A stretch of DNA of 64,000 nt from Trichostrongylus colubriformis (taxonomy: Eukaryota; Nematoda; Chromadorea; Rhabditida; Trichostrongylidae), in NCBI GenBank assembly GCA_963978905.1, contig OZ022258.1, positions 57,954,591 to 58,018,590 on the forward strand. The letters are read 5' to 3'. The position numbers and the translations under genes were made by a program. How positions within the stretch are numbered: position 1 is the stretch's first letter; the number at the start of each line of letters is the position of its first letter. This document shows, in pieces, positions 36,781-47,493 of this stretch. The notes beneath the pieces are model-generated. The model searched no databases. It had not been told where the DNA came from and saw only the letters and a list, made by a program, of their open reading frames with translations.

Positions 36781-37614
36781 TAATGGTACACATCCGCGCT
36801 GCACAGGAGCAACAGAGACGTACAATACATGCACCTTCATACTCAGTATGTACGCAGCATCAGCTAATGCCGTAGGACTGATAAAAAACGCTCGAGACAG
36901 AGTTTCCACATTTTTTATCGTTTTCCGCCAAGGATTCCATTGATTATCGATTTTTCTTTGCCAAAAATAGTCTCTAAACAATCTTGAAATGAGAAAAGAT
37001 ATCGATACTTATTCTCGTTTTGCTCATTTTGGTAGCACGCCATGTTCACATTCTGAAGAGTTTGAGAGAAATTTTCTTTGAAATATGCTGACGATGCAAT
37101 CCTTTTTCATTCCTTGTCCAAACAGATGTGTAGAATTTGGAAGATCCGGTCATCTTATTGTTAGAAGAGTCGCTCTTTCTTAGTGTGGCAATAATAACGC
37201 CTTTGTGGATGGTAGCACCCCTTTGATGCTTCGGAGGACTTCTGCTGGCTCTGCCCACGAATACAGTGGCAGGTGACCGCTTCACCCCACGAAGTTCGAA
37301 GGACTCCACGTTTCCACTCTCGTGACAGTCGTGTGTTATTGACGTGCGTGGTGGGCAAGTAAGTCCTTGGATAATTGCTAAAGCTGCATCTTTCTTGCGG
37401 CGACATGGTACTGTGCATGCTCCAACACAACCGAGCCATGCCCATCCAGCAAAATCACGTCTGGTCTCAGATGAAGGAATTTCCAGCGTCGAAGCTACCT
37501 TCATCATCAAAATGGCTGTTTCATTGAATTGCCTTCTCTTGTAGCAAGTTCTGTTCTGCACGCGAGTGCCACGTTGAATGTTCGTTTGCCTAAGGCCAGG
37601 TGTGATTTGATAGG
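36781..37614. other. Unresolved sequence 5' of the LINE remnant
   Basis: A 197-codon minus frame (37046-37639) runs opposite to the adjacent retrotransposon remnant. It has no recognised domain and probably is not a gene. Part of this stretch may be the decayed upstream portion of the LINE. Confidence 0.3.
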
Positions 37615-38450
37615 GTGGGAGTGGCTCGGTTGCGTTCAATCAGGCACAATATCGTGAGGGTGCAACCGCAACAAAGGCACAGCCTGAGCAGAACCTTCTC
37701 TGACGTGAAAGAATCGCCATCAGGTGTGCCCCAAAGTGGAGTTCTCTCGCCACTTCCATTTCTCATATATGCAATGGAACTCCCTTCGACCCTTTTGACC
37801 ATTACATAAAAGTTTACGCCTTCGCAGACGACATCAAAGCTTTCGCTACTTTTAATCTATTTAATGCTACAAAATCCCACATGAACGAAGTTTCAAACCG
37901 TATGTCTCAGACCATCATGGACACATGAGTGAGGCCTGAGGCTCAATCTTTCTGTGCTCTTATCCTGGGTAATTGTTAGAGCATCGCATCTGGTTGTTCT
38001 GATCAAGTCATGTAAGGCATTGTGCTTCCTATCCTGGAATATTGTAGTTAAGTGTGGATTCCACACTCTAAGAAGCTCGTTTGCAAGATTGAAAACGTCC
38101 AGAAGACCTTCGCTAGGCTAGTAAATTTTAGAGTCTTTCGGATCCAAGTCATCCTAGGTCTATGCCACCTTATAGTATACGCCTCAGAGAACTGCCTCGT
38201 GTCTGCTCTACATACGAACCTTTGCTGACTTGGTGCTGGCTTTTCGAATAATCACTGGTGAGTCTCCCCTTGTTCCACATCAATTTTGGCGCTTTAGGCC
38301 TTCTTTTTTAGAATACCGTGCTTCAACACATTTATTTTCAGATATGTGTACCGTGTTCAGTCCTCTCACAATCTTTGCAGCTTCTCTTTCTTCTACAGCC
38401 CCTGCTATATGGGGCTCAACGAGTGGATGTCGTGCGGATGGCTAGCGTTC
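37615..38450 (+). pseudogene. Decayed non-LTR retrotransposon (reverse transcriptase and 3' domain)
   Basis: Frames on the plus strand read SPSGVPQSGVLSPLPFLIYA, then after a shift KVYAFADDIKAFATF (the F/YADD catalytic box of reverse transcriptase), then ILEY...VWIPHSKKLVCKIENV and DLVLAFRIITGESPLVPHQF, typical of the region after the RT in CR1/jockey-type LINEs. At least two frameshifts and several stops break the frame, and the 5' part is missing. The mariner-derived palindrome at 38457 is inserted into its 3' end. Confidence 0.85.
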
Positions 38451-38456
38451 CAAGTA

Positions 38457-39120
38457 TTAGGTTGGCAACTAAGTAATTGCGGATTTTTGAATACTGCTTT
38501 TTCCCTCCATACTGCTTTCCAGCAATCTCTTCTGTACATACACATGTAGTATAATTCCACACGCATCTATAGGTATTATTGTCTTCCATCTCCCGGACAA
38601 CCCTTTTCGGCAAAATAAACATATCAACGGTCAACCTCATTTTTAATACAAAAATTATAAGAAGATTTTTCTTTGAATGGCGTTAGACAGGGAAAGGAAA
38701 GGGTGATAATCCGATGGAGCAAGATCAGGGCTATAAGGTGGACGGGGCAGCAATTTTTATCCAAGCTCGAGAATTTTTTGGCGAGTCATTTTTTCAATAG
38801 TGGTAAAATTTTTTTTTCAAAAAATTTTCGAGCTTGGATAAAAATTACTGCCTTATAGTTCTGATCTTTCTCCATCGGATTATCACCTTTCCCTTTCCCT
38901 GTCTAACGCCATTCAAAGAAAAAAATTGGAATTAAAAATGAGGTGACTTTTGATATTTTTATTTTGCCGAAAAGGGTATCCGGGAGATGGAAGACAACAA
39001 TACCTATAGATGCGTGTGGACTTGTACTACATATATATGTACAGAAGAAATTTAGTGGAAAGCAGTTTTGAGGGAAAAAGCAGTATTTAAAAATCCACAA
39101 TTACTTAGTTGCCAACCTAA
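38457..39120. mobile_element. Palindromic element made of two inverted mariner transposase 3' ends, copy 2
   Basis: Ends TTAGGTTGGCAACTAAGTAA (a classic mariner-type terminus) with TA outside (38455-38456, 39121-39122). The inner arms are over 90% like those of 21117-21796 by eye, including the ggagcaagatcagggctataag and gaagacaacaatacctatag blocks, but the outermost ~30 bp differ between the two copies. It interrupts the LINE remnant. Confidence 0.9.
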
Positions 39121-40045
39121 TATAAAAGAGCTCTTTTGAAAACCGACTAATGAATGTATTCGGTCTCTAATTTTTAACACTTTCGTTTCGCAGTTTTTAT
39201 TGCTGTATTTTGTTTTGTAGTTTCTTTCTAAGAAAATTCTGTGGTCTTATTGCTAGCTATGTTGCTATTCATGAATTCTCAGTTTCACTACCATTTGCCT
39301 TGAGTTGTATGTTGTACATTGACGCCTGTGTCGATGGCGCATCTCGGTGCTGATTTGCCAGTATACGGAAGGGAGAGATTTCCCTTCTGTTGATTCGGGT
39401 CTTAGCCACAACTCACATATTTGGTTGCTCTACCTGGTTCAACTTGCGTGCGAGCACTGCTGTACTTATCTGTGCTCCTCACCTTGCTTTTAATTGCTGC
39501 ATTTTCCAGTCACTCTCTACTTATTTCTCAATCCCATTCCGTAATAAACGGTTTCATTCACATCGTTCAATGAACACACACCTAAAACCAGAAGCACAGT
39601 GAATCATCTACAGGCGATCGGAAGAAATTGAGGGTCTGATTCCGTTGAGGCTCTCAAAAACATAAAAAAACATGGATTTACCAAAAAGACGGCTACGCTC
39701 GAAAGATCGGTGAAACCACATTCTTGAGGAAAAACATACGATTTCTCTGGTGGTCGAAAAACATACCATAGCTATTACGGTGTGGTGAAGAGAAAACATT
39801 TCTGAGCCCACTACTAAAATGTACTAGGATGGCCACTCCACATAAGGCTTCGTAAAAAATTCGAAAAAGCTTTGAAATTCTGCATTATGCCTAGTTACAC
39901 AGCACCGACTATCGCTATTCTGATCAGCTACCCTGATTATTTTCTTGCTGCCAGTACGACCATTGGCCAATTTCGCGAGAACTCCTCGAGTCCTCATTTT
40001 TCATGAGTAGCACCAAGGATCGTCCGAACGCCAAGCCGTCTAGAG
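39121..40045. other. Sequence between the palindrome and the satellite
   Basis: May include more decayed LINE sequence downstream of the insertion. No intact frame or clear feature is seen. Confidence 0.3.
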
Positions 40046-40049
40046 GATT

Positions 40050-40210
40050 GATCATAGATGAGTGAGGGCGCCGCCTTTCGAAACGTTGTTAAACGGTGGT
40101 ACCACCGACTCAGCGACGGCACATTTTCACTCGAAGATAACACAAGTGTTCGCCGCCTGAAGTACTTAAAGGCCAACGCCGTACAGGATCCTCAGAAGAG
40201 GATACGAGAC
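40050..40210 (+). pseudogene. Mariner transposase fragment (N-terminal helix-turn-helix region)
   Basis: The frame beginning at 40058 includes VVKRWYHRLSDGTFSLEDNT, close to the W..KF..G.FSLED signature at the end of the second HTH of mariner transposases. The following GRP hinge is changed (SVRRL). Upstream helices and the whole catalytic domain are missing. It ends about 90 bp before the satellite. Confidence 0.6.
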
Positions 40211-40299
40211 AGACAGTCGCTGCTTGGCAGAGTGCTTCCGGGCAAATTTACGAAGTCGAGAAGATCTGAAAAAACGGAGTAGTACTTGCTATTCGCTAG

Positions 40300-43200
40300 A
40301 TATTCACTTAGGCTTAGGTAATATATTGGACATATTCACTTAGGCTTAGGTAATATATTGGGCATATTTACTTAGGCTTAGGTAATATATTGGGCATATT
40401 CACTTAGGCTTAGGTAATATATTGGACATATTCACTTAGGCTTAGGTAATATATTGGGCATATTTACTTAGGCTTAGGTAATATATTGGGCATATTCACT
40501 TAGGCTTAGGTAATATATTGGACATATTCACTTAGGCTTAGGTAATATATTGGGCATATTCACTTAGGCTTAGGTAATATATTGGACATATTCACTTAGG
40601 CTTAGGTAATATATTGGGCATATTCACTTAGGCTTAGGTAATATATTGGGCATATTCACTTAGGCTTAGGTAATATATTGGACATATTCACTTAGGCTTA
40701 GGTAATATATTGGACATATTCACTTAGGCTTAGGTAATATATTGGGCATATTCACTTAGGCTTAGGTAATATATTGGGCATATTCACTTAGGCTTAGGTA
40801 ATATATTGGACATATTCACTTAGGCTTAGGTAATATATTGGGCATATTCACTTAGGCTTAGGTAATATATTGGACATATTCACTTAGGCTTAGGTAATAT
40901 ATTGGGCATATTCACTTAGGCTTAGGTAATATATTGGACATATTCACTTAGGCTTAGGTAATATATTGGACATATTCACTTAGGCTTAGGTAATATATTG
41001 GACATATTCACTTAGGCTTAGGTAATATATTGGACATATTCACTTAGGCTTAGGTAATATATTGGACATATTCACTTAGGCTTAGGTAATATATTGGGCA
41101 TATTCACTTAGGCTTAGGTAATATATTGGACATATTCACTTAGGCTTAGGTAATATATTGGGCATATTCACTTAGGCTTAGGTAATATATTGGGCATATT
41201 CACTTAGGCTCAGGTAATATATTGGGCATATTCACTTAGGCTCAGGTAATATATTGGGCATATTCACTTAGGCTTAGGTAATATATTGGACATATTCACT
41301 TAGGCTTAGGTAATATATTGGGCATATTCACTTAGGCTTAGGTAATATATTGGACATATTCACTTAGGCTTAGGTAATATATTGGACATATTCACTTAGG
41401 CTTAGGTAATATATTGGACATATTCACTTAGGCTTAGGTAATATATTGGACATATTCACTTAGGCTTAGGTAATATATTGGACATATTCACTTAGGCTTA
41501 GGTAATATATTGGGCATATTCACTTAGGCTCAGGTAATATATTGGACATATTCACTTAGGCTTAGGTAATATATTGGACATATTCACTTAGGCTCAGGTA
41601 ATATATTGGGCATATTCACTTAGGCTTAGGTAATATATTGGACATATTCACTTAGGCTTAGGTAATATATTGGACATATTCACTTAGGCTTAGGTAATAT
41701 ATTGGGCATATTCACTTAGGCTTAGGTAATATATTGGACATATTCACTTAGGCTTAGGTAATATATTGGACATATTCACTTAGGCTCAGGTAATATATTG
41801 GGCATATTCACTTAGGCTTAGGTAATATATTGGACATATTCACTTAGGCTTAGGTAATATATTGGGCATATTCACTTAGGCTCAGGTAATATATTGGGCA
41901 TATTCACTTAGGCTTAGGTAATATATTGGGCATATTCACTTAGGCTTAGGTAATATATTGGACATATTCACTTAGGCTTAGGTAATATATTGGGCATATT
42001 CACTTAGGCTTAGGTAATATATTGGACATATTCACTTAGGCTTAGGTAATATATTGGACATATTCACTTAGGCTTAGGTAATATATTGGACATATTCACT
42101 TAGGCTTAGGTAATATATTGGACATATTCACTTAGGCTTAGGTAATATATTGGGCATATTCACTTAGGCTCAGGTAATATATTGGGCATATTCACTTAGG
42201 CTCAGGTAATATATTGGGCATATTCACTTAGGCTTAGGTAATATATTGGGCATATTCACTTAGGCTCAGGTAATATATTGGGCATATTCACTTAGGCTCA
42301 GGTAATATATTGGGCATATTCACTTAGGCTTAGGTAGTATATTGGACATATTCACTTAGGCTTAGGTAATATATTGGGCATATTCACTTAGGCTTAGGTA
42401 ATATATTGGGCATATTCACTTAGGCTTAGGTAATATATTGGGCATATTCACTTAGGCTTAGGTAATATATTGGGCATATTCACTTAGGCTCAGGTAATAT
42501 ATTGGGCATATTCACTTAGGCTCAGGTAATATATTGGGCATATTCACTTAGGCTTAGGTAATATATTGGGCATATTCACTTAGGCTCAGGTAATATATTG
42601 GGCATATTCACTTAGGCTCAGGTAATATATTGGGCATATTCACTTAGGCTTAGGTAATATATTGGGCATATTCACTTAGGCTTAGGTAATATATTGGGCA
42701 TATTCACTTAGGCTCAGGTAATATATTGGGCATATTCACTTAGGCTCAGGTAATATATTGGGCATATTCACTTAGGCTTAGGTAATATATTGGACATATT
42801 CACTTAGGCTTAGGTAATATATTGGGCATATTCACTTAGGCTTAGGTAATATATTGGGCATATTCACTTAGGCTCAGGTAATATATTGGGCATATTCACT
42901 TAGGCTTAGGTAATATATTGGACATATTCACTTAGGCTTAGGTAATATATTGGGCATATTCACTTAGGCTTAGGTAAGATATTGGGCATATTCACTTAGG
43001 CTTAGGTAATATATTGGACATATTCACTTAGGCTTAGGTAATATATTGGACATATTCACTTAGGCTTAGGTAATATATTGGACATATTCACTTAGGCTTA
43101 GGTAATATATTGGACATATTCACTTAGGCTTAGGTAATATATTGGGCATATTCACTTAGGCTCAGGTAATATATTGGGCATATTCACTTAGGCTTAGGTA

Positions 43201-43811
43201 ATATATTGGACATATTCACTTAGGCTTAGGTAATATATTGGGCATATTCACTTAGGCTCAGGTAATATATTGGGCATATTCACTTAGGCTTAGGTAATAT
43301 ATTGGACATATTCACTTAGGCTTAGGTAATATATTGGACATATTCACTTAGGCTTAGGTAATATATTGGGCATATTCACTTAGGCTTAGGTAATATATTG
43401 GGCATATTCACTTAGGCTTAGGTAATATATTGGACATATTCACTTAGGCTTAGGTAATATATTGGACATATTCACTTAGGCTTAGGTAATATATTGGACA
43501 TATTCACTTAGGCTTAGGTAATATATTGGACATATTCACTTAGGCTTAGGTAATATATTGGACATATTCACTTAGGCTTAGGTAATATATTGGACATATT
43601 CATTTAGGCTTAGGTAATATATTGGGCATATTCACTTAGGCTTAGGTAATATATTGGACATATTCACTTAGGCTTAGGTAATATATTGGACATATTCACT
43701 TAGGCTTAGGTAATATATTGGGCATATTCACTTAGGCTCAGGTAATATATTGGGCATATTCACTTAGGCTTAGGTAATATATTGGACATATTCACTTAGG
43801 CTTAGGTAATA
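40300..43811 (+). repeat. 32-bp satellite with telomere-like TTAGGCTTAGG core, ~110 copies
   Basis: An uninterrupted tandem array of tattcacttaggcttaggta + atatattggrca (32 bp). Each unit holds TTAGGCTTAGG, eleven bases of the nematode telomere repeat (TTAGGC)n. Units vary at a few sites: gga/ggg, ctTagg/ctCagg and, at the left edge, tatTtac. The ctCagg variant is absent from the first ~900 bp and common from 41.2 kb onward. There are no open frames through the array. The array resumes for about three degenerate units after the inserted Tc1-like element. Confidence 0.98.
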
Positions 43812-45378
43812 CAGTGCGTTTCATAATTATAAGGTCACCCTCAAATTTTCCGTTTTCAGGAGAGGCAGCTGACCGAAAATTTTTTAAGTATTTTTATAGA
43901 TTCCTCACCACAGAAAACCTTCCTACACGACTTTTGATAACATTAGCTTTCAGCCCGTCATTTTTATGTATATTTTCTGATTTCCGTGCCGTTTCATAAT
44001 TATAAGGTCACCCTGAAAAAACAGAAAATTTGCTAGAGTTAATAGCGCATGCGAAGGAGCTTATAATCTGTGGCCCTCTTCTGTTTGAGAACAACATTAA
44101 CAAGCAGATTCGGTGAAGTAGAAACTGAATATCGGAGAACCTCTCCACAGATATTGTTCCAGTCTTCAACGATTGCCTGTTTCAGCAGTTTTGCTTCCCA
44201 GAATTGACAATTATTGGGGTAAATATTTGAGGCGATGTCTTCTAGATCTCCCTAATAGAACTGAGACCAAGACTACATGTTGTCTATGGCTGAGCGTGCG
44301 TATTTCGGGACTGTAACCGCAATTACGTTAAACGACTTACGTGAGCAACAGCATTGCCATACTTTGAGACGCAGTTACGGAGAGCCGGTCGGCTTCAAAA
44401 GGCAACTGATTTCTTCGTAGGATCTTCTAGCAGTCTCTGGAGTCTATTCTGCAGGTTTCGGAGGCAAGGTTCAATGCAAGCTCATTTCCGAAAACCACTC
44501 AGGCCATCACCCTTCTCCTACAAAAATTGCCAAGGCTCGGCTAGATCGACGCACTTCTCAGACCAAGCTAGTACTACCTCTACTCGTCAGCACCATACAA
44601 ATAGAGTATTTTCAGACTTAAAAGTACAATTCGGATGAAATTATTCGTATGCAGGGTGCAACTGCTATGAAAATTCAGTTTTCTTCAATCCGTGGTCAAG
44701 AACAACTTTATGAATTGAAGTCGTTCCGCCTCATGGTGTGCTGTAAGCCTCGGAAACTACTTCATTATTTCTTCAGTGATGTTTCTGCTCTTCCTCGCTG
44801 CTGTACGCGCTGTGGTCCCAGACAAGGAATGGTTCAATTTAAAATAAATCTGCTTCATGGGTGAGGTGCTGTAGGAAGTGGTCCCCGAAATCCCTTTCTC
44901 ATGAATGACAATGATCTCACGTGGGAGTCCAGAGCCTGAAAAACATGTGAAGATACCGAGTGACTCAAATGTTATCTAATTGAGCACAGGAAGCTTCCGA
45001 TTTTTTTGGAATTACTCTCAAACTGAGCGTAGCACCACGAGAATCCAAAATCTGGGCTTTTCTCTCGGAACATAGAAGCTAGCCACAAGACGATTGAATA
45101 TGTATCTCGAAGATGTATTTGGAAGACAAATCTACCGTCACAGACCTGCCGGGACCTTAACTTTTTTCTTTTTTCAGGGTGACCTTATAATTATGAAACG
45201 GTGCAAAAAACGAAAAATATTCTTAAAAACATAAGGTAAACGAGACTGCAACCAAAAATCGGATACGAGGTTTATTTCAGGTGAGGAATCCGTCTATGAG
45301 ACTGAAAAGATTCCTCAATGGGGTGTTGTTGCGAAAACCTAAAATTCAGGGGTGACCTTATAATTATGAAACGCACTG
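43812..45378 (-). mobile_element. 1567-bp Tc1-like element inserted in the satellite
   Basis: Terminal inverted repeats CAGTGCGTTTCATAATTATA + AGGTCACCC. TA duplicates flank the element, and removing it plus one TA restores an exact satellite unit. Each end has a second copy of the motif about 170 bp inside (43990-44016, 45176-45200), giving an IR/DR-like layout. The minus strand encodes a transposase C-terminus near 44040-44250 (YPNNCQFWEAKLLKQAIVED + WNNI, the typical Tc1 end). The rest of the transposase is broken by stops and shifts, so the element is defective. Confidence 0.9.
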
Positions 45379-45490
45379 TATATTGGGCATATTCACTTAG
45401 GCTTCGGTAATATATTCGGCATATTCACTCAGGCTTAGGTAATATATTGGGCATATTCACTTCGGCTTAGGTAATATAATGAGCATAGTC
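45379..45490 (+). repeat. Degenerate right edge of the 32-bp satellite
   Basis: About three units follow the Tc1-like element, with substitutions (ggcttCgg, attCggcat, cactCagg, ataatgAgc) not seen in the main array, before homology fades. Confidence 0.9.
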
Positions 45491-46161
45491 ACTAGGGAGA
45501 GGGAGACACAGCGCAATGTGTGCAATCACACAAATTTTGGAAATATGGCATAAAATAAAAGGAAACATGCACAATCCAGCAATGTCACAGATCCTGGAAA
45601 TTTCGCGTAAATCACAGCGCAATTTGCACGAATACACAAATTTTAAAAATTAGGCATAATATAAATCGAAATGTGTGCAACTGCACAAATCGTAAAAATT
45701 GGGTAAAACCGTTCGTGTTAACTGCATAAAACTTGGAAATGGCGTAATACGGAGCGCAATCCGTGCAATTATACAGATGAAAATTTGGCATCAGATAAAG
45801 TGTAATTTGTGATTGAAAATATGGCGTAAAACAAGTCGAAATGTGCAATTACACAAATCTCGAAAACCTGGCTCTAAACAGAGCGCAATTCAAGCAAATA
45901 CACAATTTTGGAATATTTCGCGTAAAACAAATTAAATATGTGCAATCACACAAATTTTCAAAAGTTGGCATATCACAGTTTGTGAACCTACACAAATTCT
46001 GGAAATTTGGCATAAAATAGGGCGTAGTGCGCAATCATGCAAATTTCTGCAAGGTGGCTTTCAGTAAAAGTAGAATTTGGTCAACCACACAAATTCCAGA
46101 AGTTTGGCATAAAATAGATTGAATTGTGTGCAATCACACAAATTCGAAAATTTGGCGCTAA
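45491..46161 (+). repeat. Degenerate ~50-bp tandem array
   Basis: Units of about 48-51 bp with the consensus words agcgcaatgtgtgcaatcac, acaaattttggaaatttggc and ataaaatag repeat about a dozen times with strong divergence. The array continues beyond the inserted MITE to about 46740. Confidence 0.85.
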
Positions 46162-46569
46162 GGTTGCGTTCATACCAAATCGAATGAGAGTTTTGGCGCA
46201 TCGGCGCATCCGCGCATCCGCGATTTGAGAGAATTGGCGTGCCACGTCACCCTTTTGAACGCGGCACGTGCCAACGTGCGGTTGATTTCTTTTCTTCTCT
46301 TTTCATTTCTTGATCTTTTTCTGTTATGGCAAATATCCAAAATCGCGGATGCGCCAATACTCTCATTTTTCAATCGATATGTATCCTATCCATCACGCGA
46401 ATGCGCCAATTCTCTCATTTTCTAGATCGATACGTATCTTATGCATAACGCGAATGCGCCGATACGCCAATGCGCCGATGCGCCAATACTCTCATTTTCT
46501 GATCGATACGTATCTCATGCATGACGCGAATGCGCCAAATCTCTCATTCAATTTGGTATGAACGCAGCC
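46162..46569. mobile_element. 408-bp MITE with TAA duplication inside the 50-bp array
   Basis: Ends GGTTGCGTTCATACCAAATC / ...GGTATGAACGCAGCC with TAA outside both ends (46159-46161, 46570-46572). The arms contain gaatgagag...ggcgcatcggcgcatccg and the reverse. The interior carries three gatcgatacgtatc-like blocks. TAA duplications are usual for PIF/Harbinger-type MITEs. Confidence 0.88.
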
Positions 46570-46572
46570 TAA

Positions 46573-46740
46573 GCAGAGCGCAACGCGTGCAATCACGATT
46601 TTTGAAAATTTGACGCTGAATGCAGTGCAATGTGTGCAACTAGAATTGGAACTTTGCGTAAAAAGCAGTGTAATGCGTGCAACTGCAGCAAACTCGAAAA
46701 TTTGGCGCCAGATACAGTGCGATGTGTACAATCACCAAAA
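46573..46740 (+). repeat. Right part of the ~50-bp tandem array
   Basis: Resumes after the MITE: gcagagcgcaacgcgtgcaa, cagtgcaatgtgtgcaac, cagtgtaatgcgtgcaac and cagtgcgatgtgtacaatca, about four units. Confidence 0.85.
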
Positions 46741-47373
46741 TTGAAATCCCAAGAAAAGAATGATTTATTCATGTAGTACCCCGCAAAAGTACACTTATTT
46801 GCTGGAAAAATAAAGGTTTCATTCAACAATTGAGGAATCCAACAATTAACTAATGAATAGCGATGACTGACACAAATTCTACAATGGCATTTCACTAAAG
46901 TGACAAACTTCACAGATAATAAGTGCTGCTTCACAAGTAATAATATCATCGACCTCGATAATACAGATGTCTAGCGACACAACTTGTGAAAAAAATAAAG
47001 CAAGCATCAGAAGCGGCAAATCACTGCAACACCGAGGAATGATACAGTAATAATAGAAATTTCTACAATAGAGGAAAATAAAGAAATAGAAACGGACCTG
47101 TCATTAATTTCCAAGAACTAAATACATACACACATCAATTGAGCACCGTATTGAGACAATGTGAGGCACAATCAGAGAGAAAGTTATAATTTGAGATTCT
47201 GTGACCGGTAGCGTTCCTTATTCTAAAATCTTCCTTTAGCCTTGTTCTCGTCTATTTTGAACTACTGAGCTCCGAACTGGAGGCAGCTCATTATTCGGAG
47301 CTGAAAAGTCATTCGTCACATCTACTCCCTCATTTTCAGAAAAATTTGCAAGTAAGGTCAAATACATTCAAAA
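46741..47373. other. 3' flank of the PTR gene
   Basis: AT-rich. The 3' UTR of the PTR gene should lie here, directly below 47374 on the minus strand. No single polyadenylation signal can be chosen with confidence. Confidence 0.35.
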
Positions 47374-47493
47374 TCACGTACGTGATCTTGGCTGGTTTTG
47401 CTGAGTGCACGGAATTTCGGTGATTTCCACCGCGACCACCTTGTCATCCACAGTTGGAACAACTTTCTTATTAATCCCTTCATTACTGCTGAT
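47374..47493 (-). CDS. PTR terminal exon 17
   Basis: After acceptor cctttatag, an in-frame 40-codon exon gives a polar, valine-rich tail (VDDKVVAVEITEIPCTQQ) and stops with TGA. Confidence 0.85.
   Translation of the reverse strand: MSSNEGINKKVVPTVDDKVVAVEITEIPCTQQNQPRSRT

Noticed and set aside
36200..36875. 109- to 141-codon frames as genes
   Set aside because: They run through foldback and GC-rich repeats in both strands and follow the palindromes. Similar frames recur at 63581-63956 for the same reason.
37046..37639. 197-codon minus-strand frame as a gene
   Set aside because: It is rich in basic and Ser/Thr residues with no domain, and partly antisense to the decayed LINE. More likely a chance frame.
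40300..43811. CRISPR-like array
   Set aside because: The repeats are contiguous with no unique spacers, the period is exactly 32 bp, and the context is a nematode genome. This is satellite DNA.
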